64,000 nt of DNA from Desulfocapsa sp. (GCA_016765495.1 JAESPV010000007.1:59036-123035); one strand, 5' to 3'; positions 17,256-27,942 are shown, counted from the stretch's first letter. Notes: generated from the sequence alone by a model not told the origin. A program made the numbers and translations.

Positions 17256-18392
17256 CTATGATTCTTTATCTTTTTTCCCAATAACTTCATGAAAAAGTTT
17301 GGAAAAGAAGCCTTCATTTTCTTTATGCTGACCATGTTTCTGACAGAGTTCGTCAAAATTCTCCAAAACCTTCTTCTGCTCGTCACAGAGATTAGTCGGC
17401 GTTTTCACGATTAATTGTACTATCATATCACCCCGACCACCGCCGCGAAGATTGGGAACACCTTCTTTTTTAAGAGTATACCGTTCTCCCGACTGACTGC
17501 CTGCCGCAATATTCATCTTTTTCTTGCCGTGAATCGTTGGAACATCAACCTTGCAGCCAAGTGCCGCCTGAACCATGGAAACAGGAAGCTCACAATAAAT
17601 TGTATGACGGTCTCGCTTAAAAAATTCGTGTTCCTGAACATGTATAACAACATACAAGTCACCGGAAGGGCCACCTCGCCGTCCACCTTCCCCCTCACCT
17701 CGTAAACGCATCTGCGCACCAGTATCGACACCGGCTGGGATCTTCAGTGAAACCTTCTTTTTCTTATCCACCAGTCCGCTGCCGTTGCAATCATTACAGG
17801 GTTCTGTCACAACTTCACCCTCCCCATGACACTGGGGACAAGCTGATGAAACCTGGAAAAACCCCTGTGATCGTATCACCTGTCCCCTGCCGTTACAACT
17901 GCGGCAGACCTCACGTTTGTAGCCAGGACGACAACCAGTCCCCTCACACGTCCAGCAAGTATCACGACGATTTATTTCCACTTCTTTAGCAAGCCCGTGT
18001 ACGGCTTCCATAAAGCTTATTTCAATGTCGTAGCGAAGATCATTTCCAGGTAACGGGCCATTGCGTCGTGCACGTGCTCGATTGCCACCACCACCAAAAA
18101 GATCTCCAAAAAGATCTCCCAGCCCTGAAAACATATCCTCAAAATTACCCGGAGCCTGATAACCGCTGTTTTTTAAGCCTTCATGACCGTAGGTATCATA
18201 GATCTTCCTTTTCTGAAGATCACTGAGAACCTCATAGGCCTCAGAACATTCTTTAAACGCGGCCTCAGCTTCCTTGTTGTCAGGATTACGATCCGGATGA
18301 TACTTCATGGCAAGCTTGCGATAAGCTTTTTTAATTACAGCACTGTCAGCAGTTTTACTAACAAAGAGTATTTCGTAATAACATTTTTGCAT
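17256..18392 (-). CDS. dnaJ: Chaperone protein DnaJ
   Basis: 378 residues with the complete type I layout: J-domain at 1-70 with HPD at about residue 32, a Gly/Phe-rich linker ([20 protein letters not shown]), four zinc-finger repeats ([32 protein letters not shown]) and the C-terminal substrate-binding domain. It delivers unfolded clients to DnaK and stimulates its ATPase. dnaK and grpE are not adjacent. It lies 19 bases downstream of rpoZ. The N-terminus [13 protein letters not shown] differs slightly from the usual DYYEVLGV. Confidence 0.97.
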   Translation of the reverse strand: MQKCYYEILFVSKTADSAVIKKAYRKLAMKYHPDRNPDNKEAEAAFKECSEAYEVLSDLQKRKIYDTYGHEGLKNSGYQAPGNFEDMFSGLGDLFGDLFGGGGNRARARRNGPLPGNDLRYDIEISFMEAVHGLAKEVEINRRDTCWTCEGTGCRPGYKREVCRSCNGRGQVIRSQGFFQVSSACPQCHGEGEVVTEPCNDCNGSGLVDKKKKVSLKIPAGVDTGAQMRLRGEGEGGRRGGPSGDLYVVIHVQEHEFFKRDRHTIYCELPVSMVQAALGCKVDVPTIHGKKKMNIAAGSQSGERYTLKKEGVPNLRGGGRGDMIVQLIVKTPTNLCDEQKKVLENFDELCQKHGQHKENEGFFSKLFHEVIGKKDKES

Positions 18393-18411
18393 GATTCTTT
18401 TCTTTCTTAAA

Positions 18412-18684
18412 CTAGGCTGCTTTTTCTTCTTCTACAGTTTCTTCTGCTTCAACTACTTTAGCTGCTTCATCTGCTGCATTGGGTAAACCCTTAATATTTT
18501 CAAAGCTAACTTTACCGGCAGCCACTTCACGAAGGGTCATAACCACTTCCTTATTTTTTCCTTCAACAAGGTAGGGTTCACCGTGTCTGTGCTGGCGAAT
18601 TCGCTCAATTGTAAGATGCACAAGGTCAAAACGTTTATTTTCACCGACGGTTTCCAGACAATCTTCAACAGTAATTCTTGCCAT
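18412..18684 (-). CDS. rpoZ: DNA-directed RNA polymerase omega subunit
   Basis: 90 residues. The start [22 protein letters not shown] is the omega signature, followed by a short conserved core and an acidic tail rich in Glu and Ala. It aids assembly and stability of RNA polymerase by clamping beta-prime, and in other bacteria forms part of a ppGpp site. Its place two genes upstream of dksA's cluster is of interest but may be coincidence. It lies between purA and dnaJ. Confidence 0.95.
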   Translation of the reverse strand: MARITVEDCLETVGENKRFDLVHLTIERIRQHRHGEPYLVEGKNKEVVMTLREVAAGKVSFENIKGLPNAADEAAKVVEAEETVEEEKAA

Positions 18685-18851
18685 TTACAAGCCTCTATAA
18701 GTAATTTATTGCCTTATTCCTCTTATCAAAAAACAAGGAAAAGGAAACAGTTATTTTTAACCAATACGTTGGACATACGATCCTGCGGGCAGAAGGTATT
18801 CGGTATCAGGTATCAGGGTCAGTGTTCTGCATGACCAATTTTGTATTCCTG

Positions 18852-20634
<1,783 letters not shown>

Positions 20635-21087
20635 ATGTTTGGCATTGGCTTACCTGAGCTTATCCTTATACTTGCACTTGCCCTGATTGTGGTCGGCCCT
20701 GACAAATTGCCGGATCTCGCAAGATCCCTTGCCAAAGGGATTCTTGAACTGAAAAAGACTGCCAGCACTCTGAAAGAAAGCCTGACAGAAGATGGAAATC
20801 CCCTTGCTGACATCAAGCCAGAGCTTGAGAAAGCTGTTAAATCCCTAACCGATGACATCACCGATGAAGATGATAAAAAATGGACAGAGTCCGATCGTAA
20901 AAAGATTTACTATCCTAAAAATGGCGGAGACAACAAAGCTTCTCAAATAATTGATGTGGAGCCTGAGACAACCACAAAAAGCACAGAAGACGAACAAAAG
21001 GCCACACTTGAAAAGAAGCAACCGGCAGACAACTCAAAAACTGAAGAAATCAACAAAACACAGACCAAAGAGGGGCAACAGAACTAG
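20635..21087 (+). CDS. tatB: Sec-independent translocase subunit TatA/TatB-like
   Basis: 150 residues. An N-terminal membrane helix (FGIGLPELILILALALIVVGP), the conserved FG/P hinge, and an amphipathic helix (DLARSLAKGILELKK) define the Tat A/B family. The long acidic, low-complexity tail (to residue 150) and the absence of another A/B gene next to it fit TatB better than TatA, but one protein may serve both roles. It exports folded proteins through the inner membrane with TatC. Its stop TAG overlaps the tatC GTG start by one base. AGAGGT precedes the ATG. Confidence 0.88.
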   Translation: MFGIGLPELILILALALIVVGPDKLPDLARSLAKGILELKKTASTLKESLTEDGNPLADIKPELEKAVKSLTDDITDEDDKKWTESDRKKIYYPKNGGDNKASQIIDVEPETTTKSTEDEQKATLEKKQPADNSKTEEINKTQTKEGQQN

Positions 21088-21830
21088 TGTCTCTCATCGT
21101 CAGAAGCCTTGAGCAATTCCGACCACACCATAAGGAACTGCGCCAGAGGCTCATCAGGGTTTTTATAGGGCTGGTTCTCTGTTCGGGGATTGCCTATATC
21201 TTTTCAGAGGAGATTGCCCGTTTCTTTATGGTGCCATTGTTTGACGCCAGCCCCCACCTGGACAGCCTGGTTTATACCAGTCTCCCTGAAGCCTTTCTCT
21301 CGTACTTGAAATTATCACTTCTTGTCGGAATCGTTGCCAGCTTTCCTTTTACACTCTACCAAATCTGGATGTTTATAGCCCCAGGGCTTCGCGGAAATGA
21401 AAAAAAGTTTGCAGTGACAGTTGTATTCTGGGCCACTCTTCTTTTTGCAGCAGGCGCCTTATTTGCTCTGTTTGGAGCATTGCCGCGCATGCTGCTTTAT
21501 TTTATGAGTTATGCAAGTGACAACCTGGAACCGCTTCCCAAATTTGGCTTATATCTCACCTTTGTTGCCCGTACAGTACTGGCTTTTGGCCTCTCCTTTG
21601 AGATTCCTTTTTTAATGGTGATGGCTGGAAGGGCAGGATTTGTCAAAGCCAAATATTTTCGCAGTAAACGCCTTTATTTCTATGCAGCAATTGTCTCTTT
21701 GGCCTTTTTGCTTACAACCGGTGATTTCATGGCCACAGGGCTTCTTGCCGTCCCTCTCTTTTTTCTCTACGAAGCAGGAATATTTCTTACACTATTGTTT
21801 GGGAAAGCAAAGCCAAAACCTTCTGTTTAA
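21087..21830 (+). CDS. tatC: Sec-independent protein translocase TatC
   Basis: 247 residues with six membrane segments. It opens FRPHHKELRQRLIRV (TatC N-terminal signature) and contains FPFTLYQIWMFIAPGLRGNEKK, the cytoplasmic loop that reads twin-arginine signals. GTG start, coupled to the upstream tatA/B stop. TatC with the A/B protein moves folded, often cofactor-loaded redox enzymes, which fits a respiratory anaerobe. It converges on the methyltransferase gene with two bases between them. Confidence 0.96.
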   Translation: MSLIVRSLEQFRPHHKELRQRLIRVFIGLVLCSGIAYIFSEEIARFFMVPLFDASPHLDSLVYTSLPEAFLSYLKLSLLVGIVASFPFTLYQIWMFIAPGLRGNEKKFAVTVVFWATLLFAAGALFALFGALPRMLLYFMSYASDNLEPLPKFGLYLTFVARTVLAFGLSFEIPFLMVMAGRAGFVKAKYFRSKRLYFYAAIVSLAFLLTTGDFMATGLLAVPLFFLYEAGIFLTLLFGKAKPKPSV

Positions 21831-21832
21831 CA

Positions 21833-22468
21833 TTAGACTTTTCGATACAACATCACATCATTTCCTATCAAAACGCACTTTACCTGCCACTTTTCTGCAA
21901 GCCACTGCATTGTTTTTTCAGAAAAGAAACACACGTGTGTGGGATCGTTTTTATAATGCCATTCGGAAAAAGCTGCTTTATCCAGTGCAAGCTTAGTCAT
22001 AATCCCCAACCAGCCGCCAGTTCTCAACAAAGCCCAGAGGAGTTCAAGATCTTTTGCTGGATCGTGAAGATGTTCAACGACTTCACTGGCAGTTATAAAA
22101 TCATACTTTCGGGTTAATTTCCGTGTATTCGGAGCATAAAAAGGGTCAAACAAAGACATTTCGTGCCCCGCTTCCTCAAACATTACAGACAGTGTGGGAC
22201 CTGGCCCGGAACCAAAATCAAGGCCAGAACTATTTGCATGTATGCGTGTTTGAAGGGGAATAAACAGACGAGAGAGAAAATTTCGATACCCCTGGTCATC
22301 CGGGGAATTTTGATGTTTATCGTATTCAGCCTTCTCAACTTCTCGTGCAGGCAATTGCAATGGAGGGACAAAAGTTAAATCACAAATGGAGCAGCGGTGG
22401 TATTCACGATGCCTATCACTGTAGAACAAGGCATTACTCTCCATTGTTTTACACAAAGGGCAACGCAT
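21833..22468 (-). CDS. Class I SAM-dependent methyltransferase with N-terminal Cys pairs
   Basis: 211 residues. CPLC and CSIC in the first 30 residues form a likely zinc ribbon, followed by a Rossmann methyltransferase core with motif I GLDFGSGPGP and ASEVVEHLHDP (motif II/III). The substrate is unknown. Similar Cys-pair plus methyltransferase proteins act on rRNA, tRNA or small molecules. It is the last gene of a minus-strand group with a radical SAM protein (31-bp gap) and a deaminase. Confidence 0.85.
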   Translation of the reverse strand: MRCPLCKTMESNALFYSDRHREYHRCSICDLTFVPPLQLPAREVEKAEYDKHQNSPDDQGYRNFLSRLFIPLQTRIHANSSGLDFGSGPGPTLSVMFEEAGHEMSLFDPFYAPNTRKLTRKYDFITASEVVEHLHDPAKDLELLWALLRTGGWLGIMTKLALDKAAFSEWHYKNDPTHVCFFSEKTMQWLAEKWQVKCVLIGNDVMLYRKV

Positions 22469-22499
22469 AAAAATATCTCCAGGAATCTATTTTACCTTC

Positions 22500-23510
22500 T
22501 TAACCAGGCAGGATTTCCTGTTTCAGGAGACAGCAGGAAATCCTGTGGTTTGGTTCGCCTTTATCATCATAAGAGATGGTTTCCGGCTGCAGAAGCTTAT
22601 TCATGACACACCCTTCAACAATATTCAGCTGAAAGAAATTATCTTCAGTCAAGCCTGTCCTGTGAACAAGCTTATCGTTCTTAATTTCAAGTGCGTGGAT
22701 AGGATGATCCTCACAAAGAGGACAGCGATAGACACGTCCATTGGGAAAAATAAAGAAATTTTCCGTCACAATCCCGGCACATTCAAAAACCTCGGTCTTA
22801 TCGAGAAAGACCTTTGGAAATGTTACATGGATACCTGCTCTAGCAGCCTGTGTTGCAACGCGAGGTACAACGTCAAGCCACTGTTCAGGACTCACCTGCC
22901 ACCCTTGTCCCCCAGCGAACTCCTGAGCGGAATTTCCACGAAGCCCTATCACCTGAATAAAAAATCGATCCACACCAATTTCAGTGAGGAGTGGTATCAT
23001 TCTATGGAGATGCCCGATATTCAAGCTTGATACTGTATAGATCACAGACACATTGTATTGCATCTTAACAGCCCTGCGCATATTAGCCGTGCATATATCA
23101 AAAACACCTTCCCCACGAATGGGATCGTTCACCATTGCATCAGGGCCATCAAGACTAAAGCTTAAATAATCAAGCAGTTCAGGACTTGTTTTCCCAAGCA
23201 GATCATGAAACAGGTAACCGTTTGAATCAACAGTAACCGCCATGCCCAATTCTTTTGCTCTGCTAATACCGTGAGCAAGATCAGGATGCATGGTGGGTTC
23301 TCCGCCCAAAAATATCACGTTGGTTTTTTTATGCGGATTGGCAAAAAGTTCCAGCCATTTTTCCATGGTTTCCCGTGACAGAGTAGCTGTACCATGTTGG
23401 CCGGTATTGATATAACAGTGTCGGCAGGAGAGATTGCAGGCAGTAAGAATATGAAAGAAAACATTTCGTTCTCCGGCTTGAAAGCCGACGGTTCTGGCAT
23501 TTGAAGTCAT
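22500..23510 (-). CDS. Radical SAM protein with SPASM/Twitch-like Cys-rich C-terminus
   Basis: 336 residues. The 4Fe-4S motif is CNLSCRHC near residue 24, followed by the glycine-rich SAM region FLGGEPTMHP. The C-terminal part has extra cysteines (FECAG, YRCPLCED, EGCVMN, ISCC), as in SPASM/Twitch auxiliary cluster domains. Such enzymes modify peptides, proteins or cofactors. I chose ATG 23510 because a longer frame would read through a palindromic repeat at 23553-23604. The ribosome-binding site is weak. It lies between the deaminase (upstream) and the methyltransferase (downstream); the substrate is not known. Confidence 0.88.
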   Translation of the reverse strand: MTSNARTVGFQAGERNVFFHILTACNLSCRHCYINTGQHGTATLSRETMEKWLELFANPHKKTNVIFLGGEPTMHPDLAHGISRAKELGMAVTVDSNGYLFHDLLGKTSPELLDYLSFSLDGPDAMVNDPIRGEGVFDICTANMRRAVKMQYNVSVIYTVSSLNIGHLHRMIPLLTEIGVDRFFIQVIGLRGNSAQEFAGGQGWQVSPEQWLDVVPRVATQAARAGIHVTFPKVFLDKTEVFECAGIVTENFFIFPNGRVYRCPLCEDHPIHALEIKNDKLVHRTGLTEDNFFQLNIVEGCVMNKLLQPETISYDDKGEPNHRISCCLLKQEILPG

Positions 23511-23552
23511 TTTTTCAGGTGGCAAGCTAAAGGTGTGAACACTAAGCAATAA

Positions 23553-23604
23553 GGAACGTACACTAAATAACTTGAACAAATCAACGTTATTTATCTCCCG
23601 TTCC
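23553..23604 (+). repeat. Palindromic repeat element, copy 3 (complete)
   Basis: A 52-bp element with left end GGAACGTACACTAAATAAC and right end GTTATTTATCTCCCGTTCC. Terminal GGAACG/CGTTCC and inner TAAATAAC/GTTATTTA are inverted, so it can fold as a hairpin. It sits between the deaminase and the radical SAM gene. Confidence 0.85.
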
Positions 23605-23624
23605 CAAGGCGTCAATTTATCAAT

Positions 23625-24134
23625 TTACTGGTTCAGTGTATAGTTGGCAAGCAGGGAATCTTTCCAATAGAGATTCTCGCGATTTGAGAAAAATTGTTGA
23701 AACAACTCAAGGCTCTGCCCACGAAGAACATCTGAAATAATTTTTATTTTCATTTCAGCATAGAGGGGATTTAATTGTTCGAGTGGGAGATTCGTTCCAC
23801 CTCCCATAACATCCTCATAAGCATACACCATATTTCGGATACCATTCAAGATCATGGTGGAATAACACATGAGACATGGCTCCATGGTGGAATACACAGT
23901 CACTTCTGCTACCGGTATAGTAGTCTCTTGTGCCAAAAAACTTCGCAGAGCAAGGATTTCTGCATGATCTGTTTCATTTACCGTCTCTTTCAGTTGCTGC
24001 GTATGGGTGCGTTTACCACTGGCAATGACCTGCCCCTCATAAACGCAAACTGCCCCCACGGGAAACTCTCCCTGCTCCAAAGCTTCTTGTGCCTGCTGAA
24101 GTGCAACATGCATGTATTTTTCGTGATTTCCCAT
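23625..24134 (-). CDS. Nucleoside/tRNA deaminase family protein (TadA/guanine deaminase-like)
   Basis: 169 residues of the cytidine-deaminase-like fold. The catalytic zinc motif HAE (DHAEILALR) near residue 77 and PCLMC (TMEPCLMCYSTM) near 105 are intact; the start is YMHVALQQAQEALEQGEFPVGAV, close to TadA. It may edit A34 in tRNA-Arg or deaminate free bases or nucleosides. GGGGGAG lies five bases before ATG 24134; an in-frame ATG at 24176 also has a G-rich stretch upstream, so the start is uncertain by 14 residues. It follows a 38-residue ORF. Confidence 0.88.
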   Translation of the reverse strand: MGNHEKYMHVALQQAQEALEQGEFPVGAVCVYEGQVIASGKRTHTQQLKETVNETDHAEILALRSFLAQETTIPVAEVTVYSTMEPCLMCYSTMILNGIRNMVYAYEDVMGGGTNLPLEQLNPLYAEMKIKIISDVLRGQSLELFQQFFSNRENLYWKDSLLANYTLNQ

Positions 24135-24181
24135 GGCTGCTCCCCCCTGCTGAATTTTTTCCTGAGTGAGTGTCATAGTAT

Positions 24182-24298
24182 TTACCCCCCATTTAATTTC
24201 ACCCGACCACCCTCTGGAAAACGACGAACCAGCTCTTTTCCTGTTTCATCAAACCACTCTATGTTTTCAAGAAAGACCGCACTGTCAAACTGGTTCAT
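24182..24298 (-). CDS. Small ORF (38 aa), SPFH N-terminus-like or short peptide
   Basis: A short frame starting MNQFDSAVFLENIEWFDE and ending GGRVKLNGG, preceded by a very good AGGAGA ribosome-binding site. The segment ENIEWFDETGKELVRRFPEGG resembles the opening of SPFH/prohibitin-domain proteins (which read IEW...D...RxP), but the rest of that domain is absent. It may be a genuine small protein, a truncated SPFH remnant, or, more speculatively, a precursor peptide for the radical SAM protein two genes downstream. It ends just before the possible upstream start of the deaminase. Confidence 0.5.
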   Translation of the reverse strand: MNQFDSAVFLENIEWFDETGKELVRRFPEGGRVKLNGG

Positions 24299-24320
24299 AT
24301 CTTCTCCTATGTAAAAAACA

Positions 24321-24390
24321 GGAACTAAATAACTTGAGCATCTCGAAATCTGCGTTTACCTGCTGTTCAACCAGTGTTAGTGTACGTTCC
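24321..24390 (-). repeat. Palindromic repeat element, copy 4 (longer, inverted orientation)
   Basis: Read on the minus strand, a 70-bp element begins GGAACGTACACTAAC and ends GTTATTTAGTTCC, so it shares both ends with copy 3 but has a different, longer centre. It lies in the divergent gap upstream of the 38-residue ORF and the 115-residue hypothetical gene. Confidence 0.75.
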
Positions 24391-24481
24391 TAAGCCTTCA
24401 GCGTATTGCATCTTTGTATGACTGGGATTATAGTACAACAGAGCCTTGGGAAAAAGGAAAATTCATGAAGATGAGGAAAAT

Positions 24482-24829
24482 ATGGAACTAAAAGATACAT
24501 GGGATGTCGATTCCGCGATGCAGATTCTACAACATCAGACAGTGGATGCCAAGCTCTGGGCAGAAGCCGTAGAATGGCTGATTCTCTATGGCCCCGATGA
24601 AATACGGGAAATACTTCTCAATTCATCTGGCACAGCAACCCATAAATGTTTTCCTGAATTACAGGCAAAAGGTTACGCCCCTGACGGCCAACCCTGTTAT
24701 AATGTTGGAGACTTGGCTAAAAGTCTGCAAATCAGTGAAGCTGAAGCAAGAGAGATGATTCAGAAGAAGGAGAAAAGCCATCAAATCCACCATTTTATTG
24801 ACGAAAAAGACACAATGAAAGTACAATAA
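24482..24829 (+). CDS. Hypothetical protein (115 aa)
   Basis: Not recognised. A soluble, acidic protein starting MELKDTWDVDSAMQIL, with helices such as AKLWAEAVEWLILYGPDEIREILL and a C-terminal NVGDLAKSLQISEAEAREMIQKKE that looks like a helix-turn-helix or adaptor-like segment. AGGA precedes ATG 24482; the upstream in-frame ATG at 24446 is less well supported. It is divergent from the deaminase group. A weak hairpin (ACCGG/CCGGT, 24841-24864) with CTTTT follows and may terminate it. Confidence 0.75.
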   Translation: MELKDTWDVDSAMQILQHQTVDAKLWAEAVEWLILYGPDEIREILLNSSGTATHKCFPELQAKGYAPDGQPCYNVGDLAKSLQISEAEAREMIQKKEKSHQIHHFIDEKDTMKVQ

Positions 24830-24919
24830 AAAAACCTGACACCGGTGATGAACGATACGCCGGTACTCTTTTCAGCCCTCCCTTGAGTACTGGGAACCTT
24901 TAAAATCAGCGGTTTTAAC

Positions 24920-24964
24920 ACGTAAGAAAAAAGAAGATGCTCCTACCCGACCATTGCATCTTCT
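24920..24964 (-). terminator. Hairpin with minus-strand T-run
   Basis: AGAAGATGC (24932-24940) pairs with GCATCTTCT (24956-24964). On the minus strand it is followed by TTTTTTCTTACG, as a rho-independent terminator would be. This implies a minus-strand transcript from 25.0-25.4 kb, or read-through protection of the plus-strand gene. Confidence 0.45.
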
Positions 24965-25030
24965 CCTCCATGTATGGATCAGCCATGGTGACCATGGGGT
25001 GCAATTATATAACGAATACTCTTCTTGTAA

Positions 25031-25243
25031 AATCCTTTATTACCAGAAAAAACAGACAATACAATTTCAACCAAAGAAAAACTGGCCTGGACAGGCGGAA
25101 CACTTGTTTCATTAAGGATCATCTTTTGGCTTCTGCTTGGAATAACACCGGCAATCAAAAAAGACCAAAAAGGTCTGATACAGCAAAGAACTGAACAAAG
25201 CTCTTCTGTAATACCGCCCGGTGATGCCAAAAACAGATACGAA
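25031..25243 (+). pseudogene. Possible gene remnant without a start codon
   Basis: An open frame of about 70 codons between two TAA stops reads like protein: KLAWTGGTLVSLRIIFWLLLG, then ITPAIKKDQKGL and SSSVIPPGDAKNRYE. It has one likely membrane helix. It has no ATG, GTG or TTG start, and no credible coding frame continues upstream. I do not recognise a family. A decayed gene upstream of the flavoprotein is the most I would claim; the rest of 24830-25417 shows nothing else apart from TATAAT-like boxes near 25283 and 25300. Confidence 0.25.
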
Positions 25244-25417
25244 TAATTTGTAAAGTTTATCTGTTTATTGCGACTTAATTTATATAATCAATTATCAGTA
25301 TAATGAAACAGCAACGTTGTTACGAGAGCAATGCGCCACTGCAAAGAATTGCAGTGAATGAATGTCGTCAGGAGGGATTCCAGTAATACCCTCTTTTCAT
25401 CACAGAAAGGATACGAA

Positions 25418-26884
25418 ATGGCAAACTTTGATTATGACATTGCAGTGATTGGCGGTGGAGCAGCAGGACTGACGGTGAGCGCTGGAGCAGCACAACTTGG
25501 AGCCAAAACACTCATCATCGAAAAAGAACCCACCCTGGGAGGCGACTGTCTTCATTTTGGTTGTGTGCCGTCCAAAACCCTGATCAAGTCGGCACATGTT
25601 TATCATACCATGCAGAGAACCGCTGATTACGGTCTGCCGGGACTCGAGCTTCCACCAGTTGATTTCAGCCTGGTTGCAGCCCGAATCAAATCCGTGATCG
25701 ACAAGATTCAGGTTCATGACTCTGTGGAGAGATTTTGTAAACTGGGAGTCAAAGTAGAATTTGGAGCCCCCAGATTTCTTGATGAGCACGCCGTGGAGCT
25801 AAACGGCAAAACCGTTTCTGCCAAAAACTGGGTGATTGCAACTGGTTCCTCCTCTTCAACACCACCCTTCCCAGGCCTTGAAAACACGCCTTATATTACC
25901 AATAAAGAAATTTTCTATCTCGATACTCTCCCAAAATCGCTCATTGTTTTAGGGGCTGGTCCCATTGCAGTTGAGATGGCTCAGGCTTTTGCCCGGCTGG
26001 GAAGTGAGGTCACTGTGATCCAACGCTCCAGGCAAATTTTAAGTAAAGAGGATAAGGACATGGCCGATATTGCCATGGCATCCATGGAAGCTGATGGGGT
26101 TTGTTTTTACCTGGGAGCCGGGATAAAACAGATAAAAGATCTTGGAAATGAACGGCAGGTTGAAATTACCGACGTCCAGGGAAACGATGTGCGCCTGACA
26201 GCATCAACGCTGCTGGTGGCTCTTGGGCGTCAACCCAACATTGAAAGCCTGGGACTGGAAGAGATTGACATCAACATGACCAAAAAAGGTATTATAGTTG
26301 ATAAAAAAATCCGAACAAACCATTCCCATATCTATGCTCCAGGCGATGTCAATGGTTCCTATCAATTCACCCATGCTGCAGGATACGAAGGAGGCATAGT
26401 GCTGAGCAATGCCATCTTCCATCTTCCACGTAAGGCTGACTTTACCTGGATGCCCTGGGCCACCTATTGCGACCCGGAACTGGCCTCCATTGGGGTGAAT
26501 GAAAAAGCAGCCAAAGCAGCAGGACTCGACTATCAGATCTGGACAGAGAATTTTGCAGAAAATGACCGGGCCATTGCCGAAGGTGAAGAACGCGGCAAGC
26601 TCAAAATGATCCTCGACAGTTCTGAAAAACCTTTGGGTGTCCAAATAGTCGGACCCAGAGCTGGGGATCTTATTGGTGAATGGGTTGCTGTTTTAAACGG
26701 CAAGGTGAAGCTCTCGACTCTTGCCGGCGCCACCCATCCATACCCAACTCTTTCAGAGATTAATAAGCGCGTTGCCGGTTCCTTTTTGTCGCCCAAGATC
26801 TTTTCGCCCACTATCAAAAAAGGATTGAAGTTCTTCTTTAATTTAAAAGGGGCCGCTTGTGAACCCTCATCAGAGATTCGTTAA
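25418..26884 (+). CDS. FAD-dependent pyridine nucleotide-disulfide oxidoreductase (MerA/Lpd-like)
   Basis: 488 residues. FAD-binding VIGGGAAGLTVSAGAAQLG, redox-active disulfide GGDCLHFGCVPSK (Cys pair four apart), NAD(P)-binding VLGAGPIAVEMAQ and the second FAD motif YAPGDVNG are all present. The C-terminal dimer segment has HPYPTLSEI as in MerA-like proteins, rather than the HxxxxE of dihydrolipoamide dehydrogenase. It lacks the N-terminal HMA domain and C-terminal CC of true mercuric reductase. AAAGGA precedes the start. It heads a group with TVP38 and a truncated DUF547 gene. A close paralog lies at 48826-50334. Confidence 0.92.
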   Translation: MANFDYDIAVIGGGAAGLTVSAGAAQLGAKTLIIEKEPTLGGDCLHFGCVPSKTLIKSAHVYHTMQRTADYGLPGLELPPVDFSLVAARIKSVIDKIQVHDSVERFCKLGVKVEFGAPRFLDEHAVELNGKTVSAKNWVIATGSSSSTPPFPGLENTPYITNKEIFYLDTLPKSLIVLGAGPIAVEMAQAFARLGSEVTVIQRSRQILSKEDKDMADIAMASMEADGVCFYLGAGIKQIKDLGNERQVEITDVQGNDVRLTASTLLVALGRQPNIESLGLEEIDINMTKKGIIVDKKIRTNHSHIYAPGDVNGSYQFTHAAGYEGGIVLSNAIFHLPRKADFTWMPWATYCDPELASIGVNEKAAKAAGLDYQIWTENFAENDRAIAEGEERGKLKMILDSSEKPLGVQIVGPRAGDLIGEWVAVLNGKVKLSTLAGATHPYPTLSEINKRVAGSFLSPKIFSPTIKKGLKFFFNLKGAACEPSSEIR

Positions 26885-27031
26885 TCAGGAACGGGAACGA
26901 AATACGTTGTTATGCTCACAAGGTACTAGTAAACCAGCAATGGCAATGAAGATCTTGAGGTCGCATATACGTTCAGTCATCAATCAGGATAATAGTTCTA
27001 CGACTATTGCCGGTTAACGGAGAAAGCTAAA

Positions 27032-27721
27032 ATGAACAAAACTCTCATTAATAAAATAGCAATGCTAGCTGCTGGTGGAGTTCTTGTGGCCATCTTTTTC
27101 ACCCTTGATCTCCAACAGTATCTTACTCTTGGCTATCTCAAAGAATCGCAGGCTCGTTTTTCCACTCTTTATCAGCAAAGCCCTGTTCTTGTAATTGGCG
27201 GCTATATGGCGATATATATCCTGGTTACTGCACTCTCTCTCCCGGGTGCCGTCATTCTCACCCTGGCTGGAGGGGCACTGTTTGGCCTCACCACAGGGCT
27301 CATAATTGTCTCTTTTTCCTCCTCCATCGGTGCGACCTTAGCCTGTTTTGTAGCCCGTTTTGTCTTGCGTGACTGGGTACAAAACAAATTTGGCGACAAG
27401 TTGAATACCATCAACGAAGGCATTGCCAAAGAGGGTGCCTTTTACCTCTTTACCCTGCGCCTGATTCCAGTGTTTCCTTTCTTTGTTATCAACCTGGTTA
27501 TGGGCCTGACCAAGATACCACTCTTCACTTTTTATTGGGTTTCCCAGCTTGGAATGTTGGCTGGCACGGCTGTTTTTGTTAACGCTGGTAAGGAACTGGC
27601 CAAGATTGACTCTTTATCGGGAATTCTTTCTCCCGGCTTGATTGGATCTTTTGTTATCCTCGGGCTATTCCCCTTAGTTGTCAAAAAATTGATAACCTTC
27701 ATCAAAGGAAGAAAAAAATGA
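27032..27721 (+). CDS. TVP38/TMEM64 family (DedA superfamily) membrane protein
   Basis: 229 residues with about five or six membrane segments. The family core LTLAGGALFGLTTGLIIVSFSSSIGATLACFVARF and the region FTLRLIPVFPFFVINLVMGLTKIPLFTFY are clear. DedA-superfamily proteins are linked to lipid flipping and membrane homeostasis. Its stop overlaps the next ATG (ATGA), so it is coupled to the truncated DUF547 gene. Pairing with a MerA-like flavoprotein and DUF547 protein recurs in other proteobacteria, from memory. Confidence 0.93.
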   Translation: MNKTLINKIAMLAAGGVLVAIFFTLDLQQYLTLGYLKESQARFSTLYQQSPVLVIGGYMAIYILVTALSLPGAVILTLAGGALFGLTTGLIIVSFSSSIGATLACFVARFVLRDWVQNKFGDKLNTINEGIAKEGAFYLFTLRLIPVFPFFVINLVMGLTKIPLFTFYWVSQLGMLAGTAVFVNAGKELAKIDSLSGILSPGLIGSFVILGLFPLVVKKLITFIKGRKK

Positions 27722-27942
27722 AAATGTTTCGCTTAGCTGCTTTTATCATGAGTTTTTCGTTTTTCACTACTCTCTTTGGAGATACAGTTATGGCAGAGGA
27801 TAAAACCCCACTGTATGCCGAACTTCTGCAGCAATACGTTGTAAATGGCCAGGTGGATTATACCGGCTTCAAGGAAAAAAAGGCTCAACTGGACATATAT
27901 CGTGATTACCTTGCCGAAACTGCTCCTGCACAAACCTGTTGA
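27718..27942 (+). pseudogene. Truncated DUF547-type protein (N-terminal fragment)
   Basis: 74 codons: a signal peptide (about 1-26) and the start of a DUF547-like domain (LYAELLQQYVVNGQVDYTGF...KAQLDIYRDYLAE). Full-length relatives are about 250 residues, so roughly two-thirds is missing. It ends at TGA preceded by a Cys codon. The same frame then stays open for 96 bases into the citrate synthase start, with no further DUF547-like sequence. A deletion joining the gene to the citrate synthase leader is the simplest reading. Selenocysteine read-through is conceivable since selA is present, but I see no good SECIS. Confidence 0.6.

Noticed and set aside
22500-23615. Longer form of the radical SAM protein starting at 23615
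   Set aside because: The extra codons read through the palindromic repeat at 23553-23604 and are not protein-like.
24979-25230. 83-codon minus-strand frame ending in PHGHHG
   Set aside because: No ribosome-binding site or family match; probably antisense to the plus-strand remnant, although a terminator follows it.
27940-27942. TGA as a selenocysteine codon in the DUF547 gene
   Set aside because: Sequence after it does not continue the domain and would fuse it to citrate synthase; no clear bacterial SECIS. Kept only as a question under findings.
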